A DNA stretch of 64,000 nucleotides from Eumeta japonica (Eukaryota > Arthropoda > Insecta > Lepidoptera > Psychidae): assembly GCA_005406025.1 (NCBI GenBank), contig BGZK01002115.1, positions 1 through 64,000 on the forward strand, given 5' to 3'. Within the stretch, counting starts at the first letter, position 1, and each line of letters starts with the position of its first letter. Below are positions 45,621 through 57,570 of this stretch, one piece after another. The position numbers and the translations under genes were made by a program. The notes under the pieces are model-generated. The model was not told where the DNA came from. It searched no databases and was given only the letters and a program-made list of their open reading frames with translations.

Positions 45621-46136
45621 CCCTGTTGAAAACATCCAATACAGTCCCATACAAAACAATAGAATCTGTAATGACTTATATGTAATCTATCTGGAAGAAA
45701 AAAATTCCAGATAGAGTTAAATTTGGAATCTATATGTAAGTCCATCATAGCAAGGTTTCTTTATTGGACTTAATGGATTGTAATGTTATTTGTATCTGTA
45801 TGGATCCTAACTGCACCTTACCTGTAGGTTTGTATCCGTTTTTATCGTAAGTCCATGTGCCATGTGGACATAAAAACCAATGTGGATTCCCGAATATGAA
45901 ATAGAAAATGTTTTTAATGCTTTTTAATGACAATTCCACAATCGGAAAAAATGATGTATTCTATATGTAAATCCAGATAAGAACTCTGCAGACATATAAG
46001 TTCCATTAAACTTTCCGTTTCGTCCCTTCGAAAGTTTTTATGGGTATGGATATGGATTTGCAGCGACAAAAGCACATTAGATTCCAATAGAATCATTTCA
46101 TTTCTTATTGGAATCTATTGGATGTTTTCAACAGGG
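45621..46136. mobile_element. MITE copy B, paired with 14727-15229
   Basis: 516 bp, with ends CCCTGTTGAAAACATCCAAT and ATTGGATGTTTTCAACAGGG, closer to perfect than in copy A. A 2-bp AC flanks both sides. The internal hairpin is CTATCTGGAA, an A-run, TTCCAGATAG. The two copies align end to end with scattered differences. Confidence 0.87.
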
Positions 46137-46149
46137 ACGGAAAATAAAT

Positions 46150-46961
46150 CTTTTAAGTTTTTTTAACAATTATTATTGTCAATTGTTGCTTCGTCGTTCT
46201 TTTTATTACCCTCAACAAGATCATATTTTGATCAATAAGAAGAAAACAAAACTCGTTACATTTTTGTCTAATATTAAATTGGTCTACGTAATCGTAGTAG
46301 TCAGGGATGAGGTACTGGATATTGCGGATAGAACTTTATTTCTAGATTTTACTTTAAATACTACGTTAGGATAAAATTACGATTACATATAACGAAATCG
46401 ACGAAAATGCTTAGTTTGGCAGCATATGCATTCGAAATAGTTCGGCGGCTTACAAATGAAAACACCGAGAGATTAGTTAGTTTTCATTCTTTTCGTAATC
46501 TAATGACCCATAAAATTTTATTATGGTGTCATGCAACCGATATAAACACAAATTTTGTGCTACAGAAGCGGATTATTCGTGCTATTATTTGAGACCAACA
46601 CCATCTTTCAGATCAAAATTTAAAGATAATAATATATTAACTATACCGTCACGATACATATACGAAAACTTAGTACGTGTAAAAAGAAGTATAAGATCGT
46701 TCAAAAAATGAGCGATATTCATAATATTGCCACTAGACCTGAGAATGACTTTGCTACTCATAAAACCCGACTCAGAAAAGTTAACAAACCATTTAAGGGG
46801 CATTGTATGTGCGTTTATAATAAAGCCCCAATTGAAATTCAAAATTGACTATTTCACGAACTTTCATTTAAAATAAGTTATATAGTAAGGACTATTACGC
46901 CGCATCTGAATATATTATCGAAAAAATAACCCTGGGATTGAACTGCTCGCTTATTAGATAG
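46150..46961 (+). pseudogene. Non-LTR retrotransposon reverse transcriptase, 3' fragment
   Basis: This carries the end of a Jockey/CR1-like RT: INKKKTKLVTFLSNIK, then DRTLFLDFTLNTTLG (palm end), LSLAAYAFEIVRRLTNE, HKILLWCHATDINTNFVLQK, SRYIYENLVRVKRSIRSFKK, IATRPENDFATHKTRLRK and YNKAPIEIQN. It closes with DYYAASEYIIEKI. Several frameshifts divide it. The catalytic centre is missing; the copy starts almost at the right end of MITE copy B, so it is 5' truncated or cut by that insertion. It belongs to a different lineage from the fragment at 7200-8020. Confidence 0.75.
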
Positions 46962-49309
46962 TTTCAAACCTTACATGTCTTGCTTATCCTTCTCTGGGTA
47001 AATCAACATTTAAAATGGGTGGTAATGTTAATGCCAAAAGAATACAATAATGACTTATTTCAAGTGTAATCCTATTCCCTAGGAAATGAATATATTTATG
47101 ATTTGATTTGCAATATTTGTAAATAAAAAATTTACTCGAATTGTTTTTATTAGGTATATGTCTTCACCTAAATTTCTAATTAATATTTGTCGAATACCGT
47201 AATAAATTTCTTTTCTACCAGATGTTCCACGATATAATAATTATTTTAATATGCTTCGGATTATTTTTTCCGTGATTTTATCATACACAAATTATAAGAT
47301 ATGTCATTGTTTCCCAAAACATTTAACCTTAATTAAATAACCGTAAATTGAAAAATAATTAACACTAACAATACATTTCAGTAATTATTTGGTTTCAATT
47401 ACTGACAACCGTTACCAATGATATTTTTATTCTCGTTTAAAACAACCAAAGGAGGATTTTACAAGGTTTTTCTGTCAATTAAATATATTTTTGTAGATAT
47501 CAACGATATGGCAACATTTTCAATTTGTAAATTTAAAATTGGTATGTTTCGGATTTGTTATTCTTTTCAACTAACGCATTTTGTTTTGTCGCTAGTTATT
47601 TCTGCAGATGTGTTTCGGTTTCGTTAATTAAAATCTGATTTTTGTTTTAAATGTAGTCTGTAGGTTATTTGATGTATAGTACTTTTAGGATTTGCATATT
47701 GTTACTAGTTTTTCGTTAGTTGGGTATTTCTTTCAATTTAATGACCGAGTAGGACTCACAAATGTTTTCCTGGATGTGAAGAAAATGACGGTATTTTTTC
47801 TGAATTTTGATTTAATCAATTTTATAAAAATAAAACAAACTTAGGTACATTTTCTCAATTACTGACGTTTTTTTGTCGTTTTCATTTCACCTTTACATGA
47901 ACAATAAATATTCCATTACATTGTTTTGCAGATCCCAAAATAAACAAGAGAAGATCCCGCTGCTTCGATTTTTGCTGTAGGTGGTGATATTTGGGCGTTT
48001 CGATAATGACTTCATAATGTAAAAATCGAAAAGGTCGTTCTCATTTTCAACAGATTTTTGTGTGCAAGCAATAAAATAAGTAACAAATGCTATATCAACA
48101 CTGCATATAACAGGTAAATTTTAATCAAAACTTTTGAATTACATACATTATATACAAGTTTAGATATAATCGGGACTGCCCTAGACTAGGGGTTTTCAGG
48201 CATAGACAGGCTGAATCCTTGGACACACAAAGTCGAGGCCCTTAGAAACAGACCTAAGGTTTTTTACAAAGAACCAGAACCCTAGGATACACGCACTGGC
48301 CAGAACTTATGTATACAGTATATGTATACAGACTGGGACTTGCTACGTCAGCTAAGTGTTTGTTTATAAGTACACTATTATTATAGTAATAATTAATAAC
48401 ATGTTACAAAAGAGTACTAATAAAAAATACAATATGTATTGGTGGTGTTGGATCATCAATCACAATTTTTGTATGAATGAATTACAACCACCATTATGAA
48501 TTGTTATAGATGTTAGTTAGTTGCTACTGTAGTTCTATATATTAAATAATTAAAATGTGTTTGTATACTATACCAATTAATTTTCAAGACCCACTCAGTA
48601 CATAATATCTACTTAATATCTTTTAAATATTTTTGTAGAAATGTCTAAAAGATATCTTGAGATAATACAATTAATATAGGGTTAATTGGCCTGTTTCTGA
48701 CTATTTAATGGAGTTCTCTAATTTAAAGTTCCATATCATTCTAGATTATGTTTTGTATTCTACATTTATGTTATAGTCTAACATTATTTACACCATTTTA
48801 ATTTTTTAATAGAATTTTTATAATTGGTGTATTTATTAAATATTAAAAAGCTGAAAATCGAAATTTTATGCTTGTTCTGTCATTTTGTTTAGTTAAAACT
48901 GCTTGCAAACCAGTTTATGGCCATCATGTTTTCAGTTGAAGTATAATTTTGTTGTTTAAGACATAAAATACTAATGACTTTTTTCTGTAAATAATAAAGA
49001 AACATGTGTTTTTAGTGTTGATTTTAATTACATAATTGAGAAATAGGCAAGATATCTAATAATGAACAAGAATTAAGAAATAGTAATAATTTTGTTTTTT
49101 ATTTCTCTAGTAGGATTTTTGCCACAGATCATTAGTCACAAACATTCTCAATGTTTCCTTTTTTTATTATTTGATTTTTCAATTATTTTTATTTCTTTAT
49201 TATTTTCTAAAAAATGGTATCATTTAAATCTAATCAAGGGTTCTTATAATCTTATAGAATTTTGTATTGTGTGGTGTGGTGTTACTTCATGAAAATTCAT
49301 AATTGAACG
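46962..49309. other. AT-rich intergenic DNA, no gene recognised
   Basis: Open frames such as 47418-47627 and 49092-49292 are low-complexity and hydrophobic by base composition, with no family signature. Confidence 0.45.
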
Positions 49310-49450
49310 CTCGCCTGCGATATGTAATACCTGAGTCATGCAATCCAGCATTGACTCTTGAATCAGTTCTTCCATTACAGATCAATATACCATGAATTGA
49401 ATATTGATTCGAGAGGATTGACAGATACATAAATATTTCTCTCAAATAAA
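49310..49450 (-). repeat. Dispersed repeat shared with 9095-9240
   Basis: Reverse-orientation copy: AATATTGATTCGAGAGGATT here matches AATCCTCTCGAATCAATATT at 9120. The ends also agree in a GCAGGCGAGCGTT-type motif. Confidence 0.6.
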
Positions 49451-50185
49451 TATTCAATTGCAATTTGCATTTTGGATTCTTTCTGGATTACTCTTAATAT
49501 CAATGTTGATGTTGAACTCGTACAAAAGAATGAAATGTCCTAATTTGACCTTTAATTCTTAAACAATACAACTAATTATTATTTAATTTAATAAACTTTT
49601 TTTAATATTTAGTGAATAGTACATAGTCATTGTCAATTTCTTTTATGGCACACAATTTTAATACCAAATGCCAGACCATGTTTTTTTTCTAATTATATTT
49701 TTATTATTTATATATTTATTATTTTTTTCTTGTTAAATTTTAATATTTTATTTTATTTCTAAACTGTAATAAATAAAACATAATTGAATTAATATATTTA
49801 TTACAATTATTTATTATTACTTATAGATAATTTGCATAAAATCACACTAAGCCAAATAAGAAATGAAGAATATATGTTATCAAATTTTACACAAATCTGA
49901 CTGTAATTCCTACTTGAAGATGATTTGTTGACTGAAAAAACTATTATATTGTTATTTCCATTGTTTTAGTTTATAATAGGATACTTTGCATATTTTGTAT
50001 TGCTTAAAATTATGTAAAGGACTACCTTTAATTTAAGGAACCATCTAAATCCCACTTGGCTCCAGCTGAAAATCAGTGCCACAGCCCAGGCTGTGATATT
50101 ATGCTGAGCTGGAACCAATTCGACATTGATTCACTTAACCAGATGACTAAGTGATTTTTGCTTCGACATTGTACTCATACTGAAT
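49451..50185. other. AT-rich DNA, possible SINE-like scrap
   Basis: Mostly AT-rich. A piece at about 50050-50130 (GGCTCCAGCTGAAAATCAG) looks like dispersed repeat material but could not be classified. Confidence 0.35.
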
Positions 50186-50361
50186 TGGGTTTTTGAAAAT
50201 TTTTTTTTTTTGCGATAAATGGAAATATCATATATAAGTTTTATAAGGAAACTATTTTTTTTTTTTTCGCAATAGTTTAAAAGTTATTTCAAAATAAAAA
50301 TTAATTTTTGAATCCAGTACCGAAGACACACCGACAGCTCCCGAACAAACCCGAGCGCGTG

Positions 50362-50369
50362 TGACGTCA
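50362..50369. promoter_or_regulatory. CRE-like palindrome upstream of the transposase gene
   Basis: TGACGTCA lies inside the left copy of the 17-bp subterminal repeat, 105 bp before the transposase ATG. It is the consensus site for CREB/ATF-type factors; actual use is inferred only from position. Confidence 0.5.
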
Positions 50370-50474
50370 TAATGTTAGTTGTCACTCATTGCAGTTGATA
50401 CAGAAATAATAAGGACAGTGTATTGATTGATTTAATTCTGTTGTCATAGTTAAATATTCAAATTTATATTGATA

Positions 50475-52501
50475 ATGTCGAACCTTAAAAGTTATCGTTC
50501 TTGTTTTGTACCATTATGTACGAATACTACAAAACAACTCCTAACAAAATGTTTTTAAATGTTCCCCAAGATAGCAAACGTCGAAATAAATGGTTTCAAG
50601 CAGTGCACCGTGATAATCCCAAAACAAAATCGAATTTTTTGTTGTGAAGATCATTTCGATGTAAGTATTTCTTAATACCATTGTTATTAATTATTATTTA
50701 TCTAAGTATACAAATCAAACAAGTAGAGTTCAGTCAATAAATTTTTGAACTGGACTCCAAATCATAACCTTTAAAATCATAGCATTAAAAAATTTTTATT
50801 GATAATTTAAAGTGCTTAAATAATAAATTCATATAGCTTTATCTAATGATTGGGATTCAATTTGATATATTTATAGTTTTATAACGTTCTAGGTTATGTA
50901 TTTAACTAGATCAAAATTTTTAATTTTATATTAAAGTGGTTGTTCTCTTGTTATAATAATATTTAAATAATTCTTATGATTTCTGTTTTTTTCTAGTTGA
51001 AAGATGATATGGAAAATTATATTTATTATACAACAATGGGAGGTAAAGCAAAGATTAAAATTGATGTGGTACCACACAAGTTTGACTGTCAACCTAATCG
51101 TAAAGACAAAGCACTACACTGATTCTTAGACCAGCTGCAGAAAAAGACGAAGACAAGATATCATCCAAGAAATTTTAAGTGAGTCGTCAAAAAATATGGA
51201 AATTGATAATTCTCAAGAACCAAACATTGATGCCGTATCAGCCAATACTGTTGAAGATATTGAAGTTGATTTTGCTCCTTCAAATGTAACACCTGACCAA
51301 AAGGTCAGTGTTGAAACACAAACTAATATCAACAACCGTACTGTTGCTGTACAAGTGAATAGTCGTCCTAAGTATCGTAGCGTGTCAGTTCAATGTAAAA
51401 TTTCATCAATCGGAGTCAATAAATCCTGCTCGCCGATTAAAACTGGTAGCATCAGTACTGCAACATCTCCAATAAAACCATTGCGTCAAAAATCATTTTC
51501 AAGTTTACTTGAAGACGCTCAGAAAAGTTTGTCATCTAATAGTTATACGCATTCAAATAGTTCACAAGATATTTATGAACCTTCGGAAAATACCGGCTCG
51601 AGTGCTATGGATTCTAGCAGCTTTCAATCTCCTGTAAAAAAATCTGAGATTTTGAAAGTGACTAATTACTTAATCAACGATAATTTAAAAGCGTATACTG
51701 GAGTTCCTCAAGAATGGAATATGATGCTAGAACGTATTAGTGTCATATCTAATATTGATATTACCAATATAAAGTTATCGTTGATGAAAATACGACGCCA
51801 AGATACTTTTGAACGATTAAGTGAACAGTTTGGAATGAGTGTCAGCAATGCTAGTATTATTTTTAATAAAACAGTTCCTGTATTGGCGCATTTATTAAAG
51901 AAACTGGTTTATATGCCGGAGCCTAATAATATAAAAAAAATTCTACCGATACCATTTAGAACTTCATATAATCACGTGATTGCTATTATTGATGCATTTG
52001 AGATACAAATTGAAAACCAAGTGATCCCGAGTACCAATCGTTAACTTGGTCAGAGTATAAAAGTGTAATACTTTAAAGTACTTAATATCTTGTACACCAG
52101 ATGGTTTTATAAATTTTGTATCAAAAGGATTTGGAGGTCGAATTTCAGATGAGCTATTATTTCAAGAAAGCGGATTATTAGAACAGCTACCCGAGGCTTG
52201 TGCTGTCATGGCTGATCGAGGATTCAAAAACATTGTTTCACTTCTTGACGATAAAAATATTGAACTAATTCGACCACCTTCAGTTAATTCAGGAGTAAAA
52301 TTATCACAAAGTGACGTTTTACAAGGCAAACGAATCGCTGCTCTACGTATTCACATAGAACGAGTAATCGGCAGAATGAGAGAGTTTGATTTTCTAAAAC
52401 CACATGCAGTTGTTAATCATAATATGTTACCTTTAACAGACTATATTGTTGTTATTGCTGCAGCACTAGTAAATTTACAAGCGCCTATAATTTCTACCTA
52501 A
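50475..52501 (+). pseudogene. THAP-domain DDE transposase of the ISL2EU element
   Basis: Exon 1 (50475-50660) encodes a THAP zinc finger: MSNLKSYRSCFVPLCTNTTK, then (shifted) FLNVPQDSKRRNKWFQAVHR and CCEDHFD, giving the C2CH pattern. A 336-bp intron follows (GTAAGT to TTCTAG, phase 0). Exon 2 opens LKDDMENYIYYTTMGGKAK and VPHKFDCQ, the conserved THAP-linked tail. The long open part 51196-52044 has a Ser-rich linker, a helix-turn-helix (DTFERLSEQFGMSVSNASII) and IIDAFEIQIE with the first catalytic Asp. A shift at 52043 leads to TPDGFINFVSKGFGGR. The last frame (52208-52501) contains MADRGF, the second Asp, and IHIERVIGRMREF, the Glu. Two shifts lie in the THAP exon, one near 51120 and one or two near 52045. 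Catalytic residues remain, but the frame is broken. Confidence 0.87.
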
Positions 52502-52733
52502 GCTTATAAGAGTATTTGTATTATAAAATAAATTACTAAGTGTATGTTTTATCTAAACTAAAATATTTATTATTTATTGTACTTGTAGAATAACATCAAA
52601 ATATAATGAATAATTATTAATAACATTATTGGATGCTTTATGTTTGTACAGATTTTAATAATTTGGGAAATATATTTTGGACCAAAATATATGACTGTTT
52701 TAAGTAGAGCTTGTGTATGTGCGCCATCATATT

Positions 52734-54104
52734 TTAATTTTTAATGTAAATAGTTTTATTTTCTTCAAAATGTGGATCAGCAACACAAAAATACCTTCTT
52801 TTACCAGTCAATAACATTTGTAGTTGCATTTGTGCATTACACTTCAAGCTGATTTTACCTTTGGTAAAAGTATCCAATGATTTATGACTGGAGGGACATT
52901 TTACTTCAACAATAGCATTGCTAGTCATTCCATCAGGAGATGCTGCAAAATCGGATGACTAGGTACAAGAAACATTCCCGGACGCGTTATTTGTACTCTT
53001 AATTCTTTCTCAAGAACTTCGATTACATCTTTTCTAACTCTTTTCCTCGTGTCATAGCACTTGTCTCATGAACTTTACTTGCACCAATGATTTGTTGAAC
53101 TAGCGAACCATTATTTGTTTTACAATGAGCAGCTTCATAAAATTTTGATGCAGTAATGCGTCCATAACGAAGTTCATGCCAAATCGCACATTCACTTTGC
53201 TGCTTGGTTAGCTGTTCAGCTTCTTCACACACAGCTTCTGCCATTTCAGTTGTAGCAAATTCCACAAATTTTTCAACTCGCAAATCAGTACTTTCATTAA
53301 AATAAAAAATTAGTCGATGTAACGATAAACTGTACGCTTTTTGGATTCTAAATCAAAATTTAATTGCCCAATTTGAGAATTTATTTGTTGATTTTAGCAA
53401 ATTCAATTACTTCTTTTAAAACGCACTATTATCCGGAAAATTTTCAGCAGGAGTATTAGAGGTTTTTGTCAATTTTTCTGCTTCAATATATTTTATAACT
53501 GTGCCAATGCCTGATAATCGAGATTTTTCCAATAGCAAGCGACTTCTGTTGGTGTCGGATCTTCACTTCTACGATGGGTCCACATAACTAAGGCTAATGC
53601 ATGTTTGCAACCGCCTGTAGACACAATATAAAAGATTATTATTGTTTATAACATCAAACAATTTAAATTTAATAGGAGTATAAATTACCTGCTGAAGCTG
53701 CACAGTCATGACATTGAACATCTTGGATTTTTCTTGACTTTTCATTAATAGTTAAAGTAACTGAATAAGCTTTACTCGAACTCGATGTTCTGGACATACC
53801 CGTCCTTTTACAATGCAAATATTATTTTTACGACTTAGTTGAACATAACCTATAGCTTTATCGCCATAACTCTCACGTGACGCTCTACAATTTATGAAAT
53901 AAATAATTATAATTAATATAATGAAAAATAAACCCTAAATATTTTCATTTATTATATTATTTTTAACAGACTTACATTGATGCCTTGGCACCTCGAACTT
54001 CAGCAGAATTAAACCGAACGTCAGTTTTAAAAATTGGTTATCATAAATATATCAACATCAGGAATATTATCAGACTTTGCCTTTATAAATCCTTTATCAC
54101 ACAT
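52734..54104 (-). pseudogene. SWIM-finger YqaJ-type nuclease of the ISL2EU element
   Basis: This is the companion gene of the transposase, converging on it. Exon 1 (54104-53976) starts MCDKGFIKAKSDNIPDVDIF. Exon 2 (53884-53689) has SRESYGDKAIGYVQLSRKNN, CIVKGRVCPEH and QDVQCHDCAASAG. Exon 3 starts at 53614 with GCKHALALVMW, so the SWIM CxC...CxH spans the splice, with matching phases. Then PTPTEVACYWKKS follows. The YqaJ domain (lambda-exonuclease-like fold) is in 53283-52734: AIWHELRYGRITASKF, TSAMTRGKELE, a shifted part with ASPDGMTSNAI and then VEVKCPSS. The Asp of SPDG and the E-x-K of EVK are the expected metal-binding residues. At least three frameshifts break it. Its role in transposition is not established; a DNA-end-processing role is inference. 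Confidence 0.83.
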
Positions 54105-54217
54105 AGCTAATCGGAATCAACTAACGACACGTTTTTAACAATAAATTTTCAATATTATTGTCTAGTAACGTGTAATAGCCGTAAACTCTGTACTGTTATT
54201 AAATAGCTATAACATTA

Positions 54218-54225
54218 TGACGTCA
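54218..54225. promoter_or_regulatory. CRE-like palindrome upstream of the YqaJ gene
   Basis: TGACGTCA in the right, inverted copy of the 17-bp subterminal repeat, 114 bp before the nuclease ATG on the minus strand. Confidence 0.5.
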
Positions 54226-54436
54226 CAACTATGGCGACCACTCATGGCGCGTTTATAGTCACGTGATTTTTTAAATTTTATCAATTTTAATCGTATATAA
54301 TTAACTGAAAAAATTTTTTTTCTAGTTTTTTGCATTAAATATCAATATTATTAACAATAAAGTTTTAAAATACATGAAAAAAATCAATAAATTTTTTTTT
54401 TTCAAAATCCCAATTAAACAGTTTTTCTTTCTTTCT

Positions 54437-54722
54437 TTAATCCTTCAATTGCTTTTCGAGGAGACAAGAAGCTAATCCTGCAACAAACTTTCTTCTGACA
54501 ACTTTTTTACAAGAATTTACTTCATACAGAATTTGAGTATTTATGGTATTCAGGTTTAAGATAGTGTTATGTATTACCATAGGCCACATCTTAATGTTGC
54601 TTTGACAATCGTACACATTGCATAGTCCATTAAGTACATAGACACCAGATTTTGTGCTCTTGTGATTCATTATTATCACAGGTTTTCCAGTTTCTAAGTC
54701 AATGTTAGTATTGAAATAATAT
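54437..54722 (-). pseudogene. piggyBac transposase C-terminal fragment
   Basis: On the minus strand it reads FNTNIDLETGKPVIIMNHKS, then TKSGVYVLNGLC and KMWPMVIHNTILNLNTINTQ, the piggyBac catalytic-domain end (usual form GKP...NKTKGGVD..D...RWP..IF...D...N). The Asp expected in GGVD is Tyr here (SGVY), so the third acidic residue is gone. It ends 25 bp from the right terminus of the ISL2EU element. Upstream, an ENSDIFNYSEDEVVY-like stretch near 54850 may be a remnant of its N-terminus after an internal deletion. Confidence 0.7.
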
Positions 54723-56519
54723 AAGATTCTTATTCTTATTAGGTATGTATGGACTTAGTCATATTTTGAAATCCAAATAGTGTTGATTTTACAGCATGGT
54801 TCTCAGAGGTGGCACCTTATTCAATATCTTCTATATACAACTTCATCTTCTGAATAATTAAAAATGTCACTATTTTCTAACAAGCATCTAATCAGTTCTG
54901 CATATTTTTAAAAGTATATTATGAAAGTTACTTGCTATTGTTAGTAGGAAATATATAGTGGTGTGTGATTTCACACACTGAAATATGAAACGAGATGGTG
55001 GCGCGCGGTATCATAGACCGCAATATTAATTTATTGCAGACATACATATGCGACAACTAGCAATGCTAGACTGACATTACAATATGACTGTAAGGAAGGA
55101 ATATGTTAAGGGGAATTATTAATATTTGTATATTTTAGAAAATATTTTTAAAAATCGTTAGGTGCGGACTGCGAGACCGCGCGCCACTGCTGAAAGGTTT
55201 ATCAACATTCAGTACTCAAAATTGAATACAACTGCCAAATTTTACCTATCCATATGGATACAACAAAAAGTGGGATCATATACTCCTTTAGATCTTAGAT
55301 TATAGATTATGTCTATGAAAAAATTGAAGATTGAGATAAAAAAAACAGAAAGCAAAATGTACAGAAAAGAAAGAGGATCTTATACAAAGGTAAATTTTAT
55401 TAATGACCAACTTTAAAAAAGATCGAATGAGAGCCTTCATGGCTCCGATCCAGATTAGTGTTCACTTGTATAATTTACTAGATATTAAATAATGAAAGAA
55501 ATTTTACTTTAAAAGGATAATATTGCAAACATTGCCAAAGCTGAGCGTAAAATATTGACATGGCCAGCTGAGGATTAATTTAAAACAGTGAACAGCACAT
55601 CAAAAGCTCGTCCTATTGATATTGGTCACATTAATCAATGTTTATTTAGAAGGAGAAGGTGTATCAATGTGTGCATTAACACAAAGAAAAGGTTACAGTA
55701 TGATGGAAGAAAATTTAATTTACCTTTAGTAGAATATGTTCACCACCATTTTTGTAGAGGCCAAGTAATCGGTGAATACACAAAAAAAAATGCTGTGTAT
55801 TGTTCAAAATGTTTACTAATAATTTTACCTGACATACATTTTTTAAACCAATTTTAACCACGTGTTTAAATAAGAAAGAGTACACTATTAAATGATGTAA
55901 TATGTATAAAAAAAGTGGATATGTTAAGTACACTGAAATCAGTTTTTGAAAATGGGTCGAGTAACACATACATCCACATAATTATAGTTAGGGAGCTAGT
56001 AGTAAATTAGGTATATGATTTTATCGTCCTCGAGAATTATATCTAATGTAGTTTATAACTAAATTGATCGTATAAAAGTAGCTAAGTTAAGCTAAGCATA
56101 GCTTGTGCTGATTTATTTTATAAAAAATTTTGAAATTGCAAAAAATTTCAACTGTCCAAAATTATATTATCGTGTCTGCCATCTATATATTTTATTAAGT
56201 TTATTATGTAACTGACGAATGTAAAAATGGCAGAGTCTTGGTTTTCGCAATCTTTCCCAAAATAATTTTGAAAATAAAAAAAATATTTATTTATTAAATC
56301 ATTTTTTCGTTTTTTATTCAATATTTTTATATTCTGTGGAGTAATTAGAATAAAAAAAATAATGAGGCAGACACATACAATGCTGACAATGTATATAATA
56401 ATAAGAACATATTTATGTTGCTCCGTGTTTATTGGTATTATTGAATAATACAATACATATGTACGTTTTGTTTTATTATATGTAAAATTAAAATTATTAT
56501 TATATTCAATTATTCATTA
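54723..56519. other. AT-rich DNA, no gene recognised
   Basis: The plus-strand frame at 55588-55857 (89 codons) has some Cys and His residues but matches nothing I know. No call is made. Confidence 0.4.
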
Positions 56520-57570
56520 TTACTTACTTTATACGCACAATGTACCATTTTCTCCATCCTTTTCATCTATATTCCTGATATGAATAGAGACACCAGATCT
56601 TTCATCCATTGTCTCATACACTGCGACTTCTGAAAATATAAACTTATTATTTAGTATTATTTCGTTTTTATTAAAGACAAATAATTCAAGACTATACAAA
56701 AATTAACTCCTTGGTTCTTGATCGTGATCTGTTGCTTACTCATCTACTACCAACTCTTCCACTACATTGCCATATGATAACGGTAGTTGGTCGCCGTCAA
56801 ACCATTTGAAATAAGATTTTCTTAGTCTTATGTCCAGCCATAATTTATTATCTCAATATTTTTGGTAGGATTCTTTACATTGGCATTTTTCCACACTTTT
56901 TATATGTATGCTGCTCGAAAGAACTGTTGTTTAAATTCATTCTCAAACAGTGGCTAGTTTGAGGCATCATAATTATACATTGTGTATTGAAAAGATTGTT
57001 GAATATTATGAGCGTCTAAGTTATTAAAAAATATTTCTTAAAACTTATCTTTCTCACGCGCTCTTTTGCTTTTAAAATTATATTAATTTTTAACTATTAC
57101 AGATATGACAATAGTATCTTCATCTACCACCAATCCTGTCGATAGCGATAGTAATTTTGGTGACTGAATAAAGGGATTATGTGTTTGCAACCAAGCTTTA
57201 AATGTCTGTCAATCACTTGCATCCCGTTTTTGACGTGCAGGTGTAACATCTACATGCTGGTCAGATGATTCCCATCTAATGTTCACGTAGTCTTCTAACT
57301 GGTTCATGATTTCTATTGCATAAGGCATGCCTTCAAGGAAGCGTGTCATAACGCTAGACGTCATTCCACGACTATGTAATAAACCTTAAGCTCCTGTATG
57401 GATTGTACGCATCAACATTTGCTCAATAGTCATGTCTGTCCATATTCCGGCCCAAGCTTTCTCAGTCCTACGTACAGTGAAGTGTCTTTCTGCAACAATT
57501 GATATTCCTCTTGATGCATGATTTCTTGTAACTTTGTTGACACAACTGACTGTCACAGAAGAGACAGATG
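56520..57570 (-). pseudogene. Uncharacterised multicopy protein family, copy 1 (partial)
   Basis: Read on the minus strand this matches a protein family found repeatedly in insect and cnidarian genomes, with no established function that I know. Segments in order are SRGISIVAERHFTVRRTEKA then WAGIWTDMTIEQMLMRTIHT, SRGMTSSVMTRFLEGMPYAI, QHVDVTPARQKRDASD and HNPFIQSPKLLSLSTGLVVD. After a decayed stretch it ends in YFKWFDGDQLPLSYGNVVEE near 56800. A final exon-like piece at about 56630-56525 reads EVAVYETMDERSGVSIHIRN after an AG. Stops and deletions disable it. Compared with copy 2 it lacks the central region. Confidence 0.62.

Larger units (their letters stand above)
50186..54412. mobile_element. 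ISL2EU-type transposon, structurally complete, 4.2 kb
   Basis: Terminal inverted repeats start TGGGTTTTTGAAAATTTTTT at the left and end TTTTTTCAAAATCCCA at the right, each flanked by AT. It carries two converging genes: a THAP-DDE transposase (50475-52501, plus) and a SWIM-YqaJ nuclease (52734-54104, minus). In family knowledge, ISL2EU elements of the PIF/Harbinger-ISL2EU-Spy group have AT duplications and encode a DDE transposase plus a YqaJ-like exonuclease, which fits well. A 17-bp subterminal sequence, GTGACGTCATAATGTTA, is present in mirror image near both ends. Both genes have frameshifts, so the element is no longer autonomous. Confidence 0.85.

Noticed and set aside
49092..49292. Hydrophobic 66-codon frame that looks like a membrane peptide
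   Set aside because: T-rich DNA gives Phe/Leu/Ile runs by itself; no homologous pattern, no neighbours.
55588..55857. 89-codon frame with Cys and His residues
   Set aside because: Spacing fits no zinc-finger class I know; probably chance.
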